A model generated the notes under the pieces. It saw only the letters and a program-made list of their open reading frames with translations, had not been told where the DNA came from and did no database searches. Positions 53,190 to 61,702 of a DNA stretch of 64,000 nt are shown piece after piece. Source of the DNA: an uncultured Lachnospiraceae bacterium (lineage in GTDB: Bacteria; Bacillota; Clostridia; Lachnospirales; Lachnospiraceae); contig CALWPY010000011.1 in NCBI GenBank assembly GCA_944383545.1, positions 1-64,000 on the forward strand, read 5' to 3'. How positions within the stretch are numbered: the first letter of the stretch is position 1; every line of letters begins with the position of its first letter. Position numbers and translations under genes: made by a program.

Positions 53190-54569
53190 ATGAGTATGAC
53201 AAAAACCACCGATATGACCGTCGGCTCACCTTTTAAACACATAATTAAGTTTGTCGGACCTACACTTCTTGGATACCTCTTCCAGCAGTTTTACAGTATG
53301 GTAGATACAATAGTTGTAGGTCAGTATCTGGGAAAAGATGCTCTTGCCGCGGTTGGCTCCACAGGCTCAATTAACTTTATGATAATAGGCTTTTGTATGG
53401 GTACCTGCAATGGTCTTGCCATACCTATAGCACAGCGTTTTGGCGCAAAGGACTATAAGAGTTTAAGGAAGTACCTTGCAAACGGCATATGGACAGCTAT
53501 ATTCTTTGCAATTATTATGACAACAGCCGTATGTCTCCTCTGCAGAAATATACTCGAATGGATGCATACACCTTCCAATATAATAGATGATGCCTACAGT
53601 TATATTTTTATTATATTTTTAGGAATTCCGGCTACTTACCTGTATAACCTTACATCAGCCATTTTACGTTCCATAGGCGACAGTAAGTCTCCTGTATACT
53701 TTTTGCTTATATCATCACTTTTAAATATTGTACTTGACCTGATACTTGTAACCCCTATGGGTGTTGCCGGCCCTGCCATTGCGACAGTTATCTCACAGAT
53801 GGTTTCAGGTATACTTTGCCTTATTTATATGGCTAAAAAATTTGAAATACTCAGATTTTCCCGTTCAGAAGCAACAGTTGACATGCATTGTATATCAATA
53901 CTCTGCAAAATGGGACTTCCAATGGGACTTCAGTATTCAATCACTGCAATAGGCAGTATAATACTTCAGACCTCGGTAAACGGACTCGGCTCAGATGCAG
54001 TGGCAGCAATGACTGCCGCAACAAGACTTGGCGGATTCTTCTGCTGTCCGTTTGATGCACTCGGTACAACCTCGGCTACATATGGCGGTCAGAATGTCGG
54101 TGCCGGAAAGCTCGACCGTATAGGTCAGGGATTAAAAAGCTGTATTGCAATCGGCTTTTGCTACAGCATACTTGCTTTTATTGTACTTTTCTTCTTTGGT
54201 GACGACTTAGCACTTCTTTTCTTAGAGAAAAGTGAAGGAGAAATACTTGATAACGCACACCTGTCCCTCTTATGGTCCAGCGCCACATACTTTTTACTTG
54301 CACTGGTTAATATAATACGATTCCTCATACAGGGTCTTGGATTTTCGAGTCTTGCAATACTTGCCGGTGTATTTGAAATGTTTGCGCGTGCAACTGTCGG
54401 CTTCTTCCTGGTACCTGCACTCGGCTATGTGGGAGCATGTATGGCAAGCCCGCTTGCATGGCTTGCCGCAGACATCTTCCTTATACCTGCATACTTCCAT
54501 GTAATGAAGACACTTAAAAACAGGCGTCTTCAGCATTTTGAAGAAGCTGAGCTTCCTCAGCAGGCGTAA
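53190..54569 (+). CDS. MATE-family multidrug/sodium antiporter
   Basis: 459 residues, twelve predicted helices. MATE features: GSPFKHIIKFVGPTLLGYLFQQFYSMVDTIVVGQYLG at the N-terminus, the internal repeat beginning CKMGLPMGLQYSITAIGSIIL. It exports drugs or cationic compounds with Na+ or H+. Start ATG 53190 (AAGGA ten bases upstream) rather than TTG 53160. Its last 56 bases overlap the 3' end of the convergent adenosine deaminase gene. Confidence 0.93.
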   Translation: MSMTKTTDMTVGSPFKHIIKFVGPTLLGYLFQQFYSMVDTIVVGQYLGKDALAAVGSTGSINFMIIGFCMGTCNGLAIPIAQRFGAKDYKSLRKYLANGIWTAIFFAIIMTTAVCLLCRNILEWMHTPSNIIDDAYSYIFIIFLGIPATYLYNLTSAILRSIGDSKSPVYFLLISSLLNIVLDLILVTPMGVAGPAIATVISQMVSGILCLIYMAKKFEILRFSRSEATVDMHCISILCKMGLPMGLQYSITAIGSIILQTSVNGLGSDAVAAMTAATRLGGFFCCPFDALGTTSATYGGQNVGAGKLDRIGQGLKSCIAIGFCYSILAFIVLFFFGDDLALLFLEKSEGEILDNAHLSLLWSSATYFLLALVNIIRFLIQGLGFSSLAILAGVFEMFARATVGFFLVPALGYVGACMASPLAWLAADIFLIPAYFHVMKTLKNRRLQHFEEAELPQQA

Positions 54570-55446
54570 GCCCAATCTCCCTTTTAAGGAGCATAAATTC
54601 TTTAGAAACGGTCGTATCAGACACTGTCATGTTATCAGTGTTTACCGTGACCTTAATTCCCATATTTAATAACTTCTTTACCGGGTGCAGTTTAATATCG
54701 GAAACTGCACCCGTTTGTATGTTACTTGTCGGGCATGTTTCAAGCACAATTCCCCTTTTCTTTATTTCCATAAGCAGTTCTTTATCATAAACCGCATTCA
54801 CTCCGTGGCCTATTCTTCTTGCACCCATCCTCACAGCCTCCCAAACACTTTCAGGGCCTGCTGCCTCACCCGCATGAATGGTAAACGGTATATTAAGCCT
54901 TCGGGCAAGCTCAAATTCTTCCCTGAAATTTTCCGTCGGATATAGAGCTTCAGCACCCGCAAGGTCTAAAGCACATACTCCCTTCCCTAAGAATTTTTCT
55001 GCCATGCGCACTGTTTCCATATTGCTTTCTTTATTATTGTCTCCTCTCATAAGGCAGAGTATGAGTTTTGCTTTAACTCCCGTTTCTTTTATCCCCTTTT
55101 CCATACCTTTAATTGCAAAAAACACCGCATCTTCCTGCGTAAGTTCTTTCCTTGTATGAAGCTGAGGTGCAAATCTTATCTCTGCATAGGTTATGCCATT
55201 TTCTTTAAGCCTAATCATCAAATCATATACAGCCGTCTCAAGAGCTTTGCCCTTTTGAAGAAGGGCAAGCGGCAAATCAAATTTTTCCAGATACTCATTA
55301 AGACTTCCGCACTTTATATCTGCTCTAAGATATTTGATAAGTTCATCTTTATCAAATGAAGGCAAATTTATACCCTGGCTCATTGCAAGCATTATCACTG
55401 TTTCAGGCGGCAGGGAGCCGTCCAGATGTAAATGTAAATCTATCAT
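54514..55446 (-). CDS. add: Adenosine deaminase, C-terminus shortened
   Basis: 310 residues. Zinc site MIDLHLHLDGSLP, RFAPQLHT, HAGEAAGPESVWEA (HAGE) and GHGVN; the Asp of VNTDNMTVSDT completes the metal/catalytic set. Deaminates adenosine or a close analogue to inosine. The protein stops after ...NAEDACF, roughly 15-20 residues before the usual ending (LPEEEKxxL type), inside the convergent MATE gene. All catalytic residues remain, so it is probably active. Confidence 0.88.
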   Translation of the reverse strand: MIDLHLHLDGSLPPETVIMLAMSQGINLPSFDKDELIKYLRADIKCGSLNEYLEKFDLPLALLQKGKALETAVYDLMIRLKENGITYAEIRFAPQLHTRKELTQEDAVFFAIKGMEKGIKETGVKAKLILCLMRGDNNKESNMETVRMAEKFLGKGVCALDLAGAEALYPTENFREEFELARRLNIPFTIHAGEAAGPESVWEAVRMGARRIGHGVNAVYDKELLMEIKKRGIVLETCPTSNIQTGAVSDIKLHPVKKLLNMGIKVTVNTDNMTVSDTTVSKEFMLLKREIGLTPAEEAQLLQNAEDACF

Positions 55447-55565
55447 ATAATCCTCCCGTTACAATTTATTTTTATAATTTTATCATGCGTAATAAGAAAA
55501 AGGAATTTTTTTATAATATATTCTATAAAATAGTACCATACATAAATAACCGGAGTACTTATTCC

Positions 55566-56939
55566 ATGTACACAGCAATAAAATTCATAAATGACAAAAT
55601 ACTCTGGGGACCGCCCATGCTTATTTTAATACTTTCCACAGGCATCTGCCTTGCCGTTGCCACCCGTGCAGCCATATTCAAAAATTTTAGAACTGTCATG
55701 AAATATACTTTGGGGACACTCATTCCAAATAAAAAAAAACGGGAAAAAAATAAAGCATCAGATTCAGGTACCATATCACCTTTTCAGGCGGCCTCCACAG
55801 CCCTTGCCGCTACTGTCGGCACCGGAAATATAATAGGCGTTGCCACCGCAATCCAACTGGGAGGTCCCGGTGCCATTTTCTGGATGTGGATTTCCGCACT
55901 TTTGGGAATGGTAATTAAATTCAGTGAAGTTACTCTTTCGGTTGCCTATCGTAAGAAAAATGAAAGCGGAGAATTCGTCGGAGGCCCCATGTATTATATT
56001 ACAGACGGTATCGGAAAAAAATGGCTTGCAATACTTTTCTGTATATTCGGCTGCATCTCTTCCTTTGGAATAGGGAGCTCCGTACAGTCCAACTCTCTTT
56101 CCGGCTGTCTTCATGATGCCTTTGGAATAAATGTCTCCGTTACAGGAGCCGTGACGGCAGTTCTTGCCGCCATGGTACTTATAGGCGGAATAAAACGTAT
56201 ATCTAAGGTCGCTGAGATACTTGTTCCGTTTATGTCACTCTTTTATATACTCGGTGCATTAGCAGTTCTTTTTATTAACCTGGATAAAATACCTGCCGCC
56301 TTTTCTGATATCTTTCATGATGCCTTTACAGGTACGGCGGCTTCGGGAGGCTTTCTCGGCTCCAGTATGCTTTATGCCATGCGAATAGGCACATCCCGTG
56401 GTATTTTTACAAATGAAGCAGGTCTTGGCAGTGCCCCAATCGCCCATGCCTCAGCTTCAACCGACCATCCTGCACGGCAGGGTCTTTGGGGGGCTTTTGA
56501 AGTGTTCTTTGATACCATAATTATGTGTACCATAACCGCACTTGTAATAATTACTTCAGGACTTTGGAAACTTCCTGATGCAATAGCCCCAAATGCCGCC
56601 GCCCGCATATCATTTGATATAAGCATTCCGGGAAGCGGATATATCGTCACTGTAGGAATGGTACTCTTTGCATTCGCCACAATTATTGCCTGGTACTATT
56701 ATGGTGAAAAATGCGCCGAATTTCTGATGGGCAGAAAAATAATCATACTCTATCAGATTGTATATATTTTTTCCATATTTTTGGGTGCCACTGTAGATAT
56801 AACCACTGTATGGGAAACAGCCGATTTATTCAATGGGCTTATGGCGCTCCCAAACCTTGCAGCCTTACTTTTACTGACGCCTGAAATCAAAAAAATATCT
56901 GTGGATTTTTTTAAGAATCCTGACAAAATAAGAAAATAA
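55566..56939 (+). CDS. Sodium:alanine symporter (AGCS family)
   Basis: 457 residues. NDKILWGPPMLILILSTGICL, ALAATVGTGNIIGVATAIQLGGPGA, MWISALLGMVIKFSEVTLSVAYR, SRGIFTNEAGLGSAPIAHA and about eleven helices are typical of AGCS alanine/glycine:Na+ symporters. I chose ATG 55566 (CCGGAG ten bases upstream), which gives the normal N-terminus; the open frame extends upstream to 55356 but that part overlaps add and lacks family sequence. Confidence 0.9.
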   Translation: MYTAIKFINDKILWGPPMLILILSTGICLAVATRAAIFKNFRTVMKYTLGTLIPNKKKREKNKASDSGTISPFQAASTALAATVGTGNIIGVATAIQLGGPGAIFWMWISALLGMVIKFSEVTLSVAYRKKNESGEFVGGPMYYITDGIGKKWLAILFCIFGCISSFGIGSSVQSNSLSGCLHDAFGINVSVTGAVTAVLAAMVLIGGIKRISKVAEILVPFMSLFYILGALAVLFINLDKIPAAFSDIFHDAFTGTAASGGFLGSSMLYAMRIGTSRGIFTNEAGLGSAPIAHASASTDHPARQGLWGAFEVFFDTIIMCTITALVIITSGLWKLPDAIAPNAAARISFDISIPGSGYIVTVGMVLFAFATIIAWYYYGEKCAEFLMGRKIIILYQIVYIFSIFLGATVDITTVWETADLFNGLMALPNLAALLLLTPEIKKISVDFFKNPDKIRK

Positions 56940-56952
56940 GACATAAAAAAAG

Positions 56953-57026
56953 TCGATGCGACAGGATTCGAACCTGCGACCTCTGCGTCCCGAACGCAGC
57001 GCTCTACCAAACTGAGCCACGCATCG
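56953..57026 (-). tRNA. tRNA-Pro (anticodon CGG)
   Basis: Cloverleaf: acceptor CGATGCG/CGCATCG, D arm GCTC/GAGC, anticodon stem CTGCG/CGCAG with loop TTCGGGA (anticodon CGG), T arm GCAGG/CCTGT with TTCGAAT. Discriminator A; CCA is not encoded, so the CCA transferase (37580-38914) would add it. A T-rich run follows the 3' end. Confidence 0.97.
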
Positions 57027-57031
57027 ATATT

Positions 57032-57046
57032 GGGGCTTTACGCCCC
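57032..57046 (-). other. Small hairpin between degV and the tRNA
   Basis: GGGGC/GCCCC with a five-base loop, past the degV stop. There is no T-run on the minus strand, so it may be a processing or weak pausing structure and the tRNA may be co-transcribed with degV. Confidence 0.35.
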
Positions 57047-57064
57047 TTTATTCATTTTACTGAT

Positions 57065-57928
57065 TTACGGTTTACCCGCCAGAAAACCAAATCCGAGTGC
57101 ATTTGGTCCCGTATGGGTACCTATGGTATGATTTATCTCGATAATCTTATCAACTTCTATACCTGTTTCTGCTTTTATACGTTCCACAAGCTCTACTGCT
57201 GACTGTCTGTTATGGGTATGTACAACCACAAAATATGTGTGGTCAGGCTCCATGCCTTTCATAACATCCATAAGCTCATCCACAGCCTTCTTTCTTGTAC
57301 GTTTCTTTTTAAGTACCTGAATTTTCCCTTCAACAAGATGAAGTATCGGCTTTATATCAAGTGCAGTTCCAACCTTTCCGCTTAAAGGCGAAAGTCTTCC
57401 GCCCCGAACAAGATACTGAAGGTCGTCAACAACAAACATTGCCTGAAATTTAGACTTTATGCTTTCAATATAATCTCTTATTTCCTCTATTCCCTTTCCC
57501 GCTTTCTGCATATCCCGTGCCATATAAACCATAAGTCCGGCACCTGCTGATGCATTCAGGGAATCCATTACAATTATTTTCCTTTCAGGATATATAGATT
57601 CAAGCTCCTTTGCAACCGTACAGGCTGTGTTGTAGCTTCCGGAAAGCTCAGAAGAAAATATAATTGCTAAAATATCCTTTCCTTTATTCAGCTCAGCCTC
57701 AAAAAGCTCTTTTATCCTTGCAGGATTACAGCCCATTGACATTGCTTTTTCGCCATCATAAAGTCTCTTATAAAAAGATGCTGAATCAAGTTTTATCTCA
57801 TCTCCATAAATAACACCATCATTAAAATGATAGTATTGAGGCATTATGACTATTCCTTCTGCCTCAGCATATGACGGCTCAACATCTGTATTTACATCCG
57901 TCATTATAGTAAATTCATTTCCAACCAT
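57065..57928 (-). CDS. DegV-family fatty-acid-binding protein
   Basis: 287 residues. FTIMTDVNTDV near the N-terminus, IIFSSELSGSYNTACTVA (lipid-head phosphate-binding loop), VMDSLNASAGAGLMVYMA and LVRGGRLSPLSGKVGTALDIKPIL are DegV motifs. These proteins bind fatty acids, some feeding FakA kinase (FakB role). No fakA here. The ATG has GGAG but at a long 14-base distance. Confidence 0.9.
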   Translation of the reverse strand: MVGNEFTIMTDVNTDVEPSYAEAEGIVIMPQYYHFNDGVIYGDEIKLDSASFYKRLYDGEKAMSMGCNPARIKELFEAELNKGKDILAIIFSSELSGSYNTACTVAKELESIYPERKIIVMDSLNASAGAGLMVYMARDMQKAGKGIEEIRDYIESIKSKFQAMFVVDDLQYLVRGGRLSPLSGKVGTALDIKPILHLVEGKIQVLKKKRTRKKAVDELMDVMKGMEPDHTYFVVVHTHNRQSAVELVERIKAETGIEVDKIIEINHTIGTHTGPNALGFGFLAGKP

Positions 57929-57985
57929 ACAACTATGATAAACTCCTTATTTCTCATTCATCAAATTTCTGTTGCGGAACGTTTC

Positions 57986-58083
57986 CAATGCGACGCGCTC
58001 ATTTCACATCACCAATCCGCAGGATTTATGATGCACGCACAGCGCCATCGCGCGCGACTTTCATGCGCTGTGCTCATTTTATC
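57986..58083. repeat. Tandem nested-hairpin repeat elements between degV and the dehydrogenase gene
   Basis: Two consecutive nested hairpins. First: CATCA/TGATG (58007-58011 with 58029-58033) enclosing AATCC-GCA-GGATT (58014-58026). Second: GCACAGCGC/GCGCTGTGC (58037-58045 with 58065-58073), nine perfect pairs, enclosing a self-complementary TCGCGCGCGA (58048-58057). Stretch 58044-58083 aligns with 27078-27118 (GCCATCGC...GCGA.TTTCATGCG...TCATTTT). No gene; the gap 57929-58142 is otherwise AT-rich. Confidence 0.8.
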
Positions 58084-58142
58084 ACATGAAGCAGGGAGTT
58101 GCCATAGTTTCAAAAAATATTAACAAAATTTAATATTGGGCA

Positions 58143-59201
58143 TTAAAACTCTTCTTCCATCATGTTATAAATTTCCGAAAGCTTTTCACATGATAAATCT
58201 GTCTCATCAAGGATTGTATACCTTTCAGCTCTGGTATACTTTGCCCTCTGCCATGCATCCGTAAAAATTTCCTCAGTTATTTTCCAGTCTGAAGGTTTAA
58301 CGGGCATATTATAGGCATGAAGCAGTTTTCTTATCTTTGTAATATTTCTGTTCTGAAATATACATGCCGCATAACTTCCCATTGCTACCGCTATTCCATG
58401 AGGAACATAAAGTTCATCGGCAAAATTTTCTTCAAGTGAATGGCAGAAAAGGTGCTCAGAGCCGCTGCTCGGACGTGAATTTCCGGCAACCTCCATAGCA
58501 AGTCCTCCCATAACCAAAGCCTGCGTAAGAACTTTAATAAAGCTCTTACTCTTTATGGATTTTTCCTCATTATAGCAAATGGAATTAAATGCCATTTTTG
58601 ACATCATATATGCAAAGTCATCAAGCTGCGTCTTTCCTCTTTTTTCAGCAATTCTCCAGTCATTTAAGGCGGTATACTTGCTTATTGTATCTCCTACCCC
58701 TGCCAGAAGCTGTTTTTCGGGACAGCTCATGATGATACCTACATCAACTATTATACTGCTTGGAATTGTACAGCCAAATGTTTTTCTCTTTAAACCCTCG
58801 GTACCGAGTACCGCAACAGGTGAAGCGAGACTGTCATTACTTAGTGTGGTAGGCAGACATATGAATTTTACCTTACTTACAAATGCAGCGTACTTGGCCA
58901 GGTCCAGAACTTTTCCCCCGCCAAATCCAATCACTACTCCGATGTCATTCATACAGACATATTTTGCAAGCTCTACCGCCTGGTCAAAAGTTCCTTCCTC
59001 CACCAGATAAATCTCACTGTATTTGAAATCTTTTATTATTTCATCAATAGTATCATTAAACAACTTTTTTAATGATTCCTCGGTTACTATTATAACCTTT
59101 TTATTTGCAACATCCGGTACAGTGTCTGAAATCAGTTCATCAATTCTGGATAAAACTCCTTCTTCAACAATCATATGATAAGGAAGCTTAAATCTGTTCA
59201 T
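58143..59201 (-). CDS. Glycerol-1-phosphate dehydrogenase-like (EgsA/AraM family)
   Basis: 352 residues, iron-containing-dehydrogenase fold. GVVIGFGGGKVLDLAKY (NAD site), CLPTTLSNDSLASPVAVL, AGVGDTISKYTALNDW, SGSEHLFCHSLE and YVPHGIAVAMGSY (metal-ligand His) match the G1P dehydrogenase/AraM branch rather than alcohol dehydrogenases. It would reduce DHAP to sn-glycerol 1-phosphate. In Bacillus this leads to heptaprenylglyceryl phosphate through PcrB, not found here. Its start overlaps CinA-C by about 14 bases. Confidence 0.82.
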   Translation of the reverse strand: MNRFKLPYHMIVEEGVLSRIDELISDTVPDVANKKVIIVTEESLKKLFNDTIDEIIKDFKYSEIYLVEEGTFDQAVELAKYVCMNDIGVVIGFGGGKVLDLAKYAAFVSKVKFICLPTTLSNDSLASPVAVLGTEGLKRKTFGCTIPSSIIVDVGIIMSCPEKQLLAGVGDTISKYTALNDWRIAEKRGKTQLDDFAYMMSKMAFNSICYNEEKSIKSKSFIKVLTQALVMGGLAMEVAGNSRPSSGSEHLFCHSLEENFADELYVPHGIAVAMGSYAACIFQNRNITKIRKLLHAYNMPVKPSDWKITEEIFTDAWQRAKYTRAERYTILDETDLSCEKLSEIYNMMEEEF

Positions 59202-59700
59202 TACTTATTTCCCCTTCAAGCATTTTTACAAGAATATCATACACAAAGTTTACACTTAATTCGCGTACTTTATTCCTGCCTACAGCTCCAAAATGCTTTG
59301 TATAGGTTTTTACCACGCCACATAAATAAAATCCGAAACACACAGTCCCTACCGGCTTTTTTTCAGTTCCTCCCGTAGGTCCCGCAATACCGGTTATTCC
59401 AACCGCCACCTCAGAATTAGTATTTTTCGCGGCGCCGCGTGCCATTTCTTCAGCAACCTCTTCACTTACCACGCCAAATTTTTCGATTGATTTCTCATCT
59501 ACTCCCAGATACTTAATCTTTGCATCATTGGAATATGTTATAAATCCGGCATCAAACACCTTTGAGGCAGAGGGCACATTTACAAGCCTTGCAGCAGCCT
59601 TTCCCGCAGTGCATGATTCCGCAAAGGATATATGATACCCCTTATCTATAAGCATTTCAGTCACTGTTGTTTCTTTCTCAGGCTCCCTGAAAACTACCAT
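59188..59700 (-). CDS. CinA C-terminal domain protein (nicotinamide-nucleotide amidohydrolase-like)
   Basis: 170 residues, standalone CinA-C/PncC. ISFAESCTAGKAAARL (catalytic Ser), DAGFITYSNDAKIKYLGV, GVVSEEVAEEMARGA and AVGITGIAGPTGGTEKKPVGTVCFGF are all present. It deamidates NMN to NaMN in pyridine-nucleotide recycling. I chose ATG 59700 (AGAGGTG just upstream); GTG 59709 is within that ribosome site. Overlaps the dehydrogenase start. Confidence 0.92.
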   Translation of the reverse strand: MVVFREPEKETTVTEMLIDKGYHISFAESCTAGKAAARLVNVPSASKVFDAGFITYSNDAKIKYLGVDEKSIEKFGVVSEEVAEEMARGAAKNTNSEVAVGITGIAGPTGGTEKKPVGTVCFGFYLCGVVKTYTKHFGAVGRNKVRELSVNFVYDILVKMLEGEISNEQI

Positions 59701-59753
59701 AATTATCACCTCTTAAACTCATCAAAAAACACAGTATAAAATATTCTATGTAA

Positions 59754-60314
59754 TTATGCCGCATTTATTATTTCAACAAGGCCTCCCACAGTGCCTTCAT
59801 AACACTTATAAAGTCCTTCCTGCCTTGTAAAATCATTAGGATGATAGAGCGCGGCAGGCTTAAATGGTTTGATTGCATTATGTGACTCCAATAAATTTAC
59901 GACAAACTGCGAACAGAAATAATATCCTGGTCTTTTTATTTTTGGAAGATATTTAAAATAACACAAAATCAGACCCACAAGACTGTAATGGAATCGCCAC
60001 CTCTCCCTGTACATTTCCATAAGTCTGAATTTTATATCCATATATGTATCTTCAGAAACCTCCAGCTCAAATAACGCACACGGCGTATTTTTATGTTTTA
60101 TGATAAGCCCCTTCTCTATGCTTTCAGATACAAATCCTGCAGGAAGTAAAAATCTCTGATATCTTCTTCCGAAGCTGTACATATTCCTGCAATCCGCCTG
60201 CATTGCTATACACGCATGTGTATACCTTTCCTTCGTGAGCTTATATATAATTTTTGATACAATGGACTGAGTCCTGATTAACAATATGTAAATTTTCTTA
60301 TTTTCTTCTGCCAT
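59754..60314 (-). CDS. Permuted papain-fold (NlpC/P60, YiiX/LRAT-like) protein
   Basis: 186 residues. RYTHACIAMQAD supplies a His and, later, YYFCSQFVVNLLESH a Cys in the order His-then-Cys expected for circularly permuted NlpC/P60 hydrolases; YHPNDFTRQ provides a possible third polar residue. No signal peptide. The substrate may be a lipid, peptide or acyl-CoA; not assignable. Downstream of the BlaI-like gene by ~150 bases in the same direction. Confidence 0.65.
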   Translation of the reverse strand: MAEENKKIYILLIRTQSIVSKIIYKLTKERYTHACIAMQADCRNMYSFGRRYQRFLLPAGFVSESIEKGLIIKHKNTPCALFELEVSEDTYMDIKFRLMEMYRERWRFHYSLVGLILCYFKYLPKIKRPGYYFCSQFVVNLLESHNAIKPFKPAALYHPNDFTRQEGLYKCYEGTVGGLVEIINAA

Positions 60315-60462
60315 AGCATACCTTAATATCCTTCACCAAATACAAAATCCATAACTTATAATACAGGATACTTACCTCCGATAATTTTAATTTTTCATGA
60401 CACCAATACCTTTTTATTTTAACATTAATATTTATAAAGTACAAGTAATGTTGTTTTTTTAA

Positions 60463-60825
60463 TTACTGTAAGGTAATTATTGCCTCTAAATCCTCCTTTT
60501 TAATAAGATTTTCTTCCACCATAAACTTTAATGCCTCATATACATTTCCGCCAAACCAGAAGTTAATAAACTTATTATTTAAATATTTTAAAAATGTTTC
60601 TTTTTCCACTGTCGGCTTATAATAATATAAAACGCCTTGCTTACGGCTTGTTACAAAGCCTTTTTTAACCAGATAGCCCATATAAGTACTTATTGTTGTT
60701 CTTACATATTTAGCATGTTTTCTTTTTTCAACTTCTTCAAGTATTTCCCTCACCGCCATTTCTTCCTGCTTTTCCCACAGAACACTCATTAATAATAGCT
60801 CAAATTTTGTAATATCGTAATCCAT
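60463..60825 (-). CDS. BlaI/MecI-family winged-helix repressor
   Basis: 120 residues. TKFELLLMSVLWEKQEEMAVREILEEV...RTTISTYMGYLVKKGFVTSRKQGVLYYYKP is the winged-helix domain, followed by a dimerisation helix region (FLKYLNNKFINFWFGGNVYEALKFMVEE). BlaI repressors normally pair with an M56/BlaR1-type sensor protease, absent here. AAGGAGG precedes the ATG. It may control the downstream hydrolase or the ABC genes upstream. Confidence 0.87.
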   Translation of the reverse strand: MDYDITKFELLLMSVLWEKQEEMAVREILEEVEKRKHAKYVRTTISTYMGYLVKKGFVTSRKQGVLYYYKPTVEKETFLKYLNNKFINFWFGGNVYEALKFMVEENLIKKEDLEAIITLQ

Positions 60826-61060
60826 GATTACTTCCTCCTTAAAAATATACTTTTATACTACTTTATATTATTTCGAGCTATTATTCAACATTTTATGAAT
60901 AATCTGTTTATTTTCATTGTGTCTTAAACCGAAATTTCGCACCAAAATATACGGAAATTGTATTTGATATTATTATCTTTTATTGATAATGTTACAGAAA
61001 AAAGATTTGAACATCAGAATTAAAAGCATATAGATGTTATATTTTTTTTACTTTTTGATT

Positions 61061-61690
61061 TTATGGATATAGTAATTTCCCATTTTCCAAAGTAAACACC
61101 TCATCACACAATATATTTATGTCCTCACGATTATGACTTGTCAGAAGTATTAACTTTCCTTCATCTTTGAGGGTAAGAAGTAGTTTCCTGACAAAATCTA
61201 TGCCGTCTTTGTCAAGTCCGTTCATAGGCTCATCAAGAATCAAAATTGTCTGATCTTCCATAATAGCCTGAGCAATGCCCAGTCTCTGTTTCATTCCCAG
61301 ACTGTACTTTTTGACCGGCAGCTTCAGTATTGGAATAAGTCCGCACATTTCTAAAGCTTCCTCTATTTTTTCTTTATCTGCTTTCCGCCTGATTCCGTAA
61401 AGCATTTTAAGATTTTTCAACCCTGAATAATATGGTATAAACCCGGGATTTTCAATAATGATTCCCGCATCCTTAATATAATCTGTATCTCTTCCTATAA
61501 TTTCATAATTTACAATTACTTCACCGGAGGTAGGTCTGATAAATCCGCATATACATTTCATAAGCATGGTTTTCCCACTACCATTGTTTCCGACCAGTCC
61601 GTATATTTTTCCCTCAGACATAATTAAATTTATATCAAATAAAATCTGACGTCCTTTTATACTGAGATTTAAATTTTTTACTTGTATCAT
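61061..61690 (-). CDS. ABC transporter ATP-binding protein
   Basis: 209 residues. Walker A GLVGNNGSGKTMLMKC (~33-41), Q-loop in the AGIIIENPGF region, signature YSLGMKQRLGIAQAI, Walker B ILILDEPMNGLD and H-loop LLTSHNRED are all intact. It probably drives the two membrane proteins encoded just before it (61703-62554 and 62541-63404). This exporter layout resembles bacteriocin/antibiotic self-protection or lantibiotic-type transporters. Confidence 0.95.
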   Translation of the reverse strand: MIQVKNLNLSIKGRQILFDINLIMSEGKIYGLVGNNGSGKTMLMKCICGFIRPTSGEVIVNYEIIGRDTDYIKDAGIIIENPGFIPYYSGLKNLKMLYGIRRKADKEKIEEALEMCGLIPILKLPVKKYSLGMKQRLGIAQAIMEDQTILILDEPMNGLDKDGIDFVRKLLLTLKDEGKLILLTSHNREDINILCDEVFTLENGKLLYP

Positions 61691-61702
61691 ACACTTTCCC
61701 CT

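Noticed and set aside
55356-55565. Extended N-terminus of the AGCS transporter
   Set aside because: It overlaps the add gene and has no family-like sequence; the ATG at 55566 has a ribosome site and gives the normal start.
56753-57010. Minus-strand open frame across the tRNA
   Set aside because: It reads through the tRNA-Pro gene and the antisense of the AGCS gene; a well-known artefact.
60826-61060. BlaI operator
   Set aside because: I looked for the TACA...TGTA dyad but found no convincing copy in this AT-rich gap.
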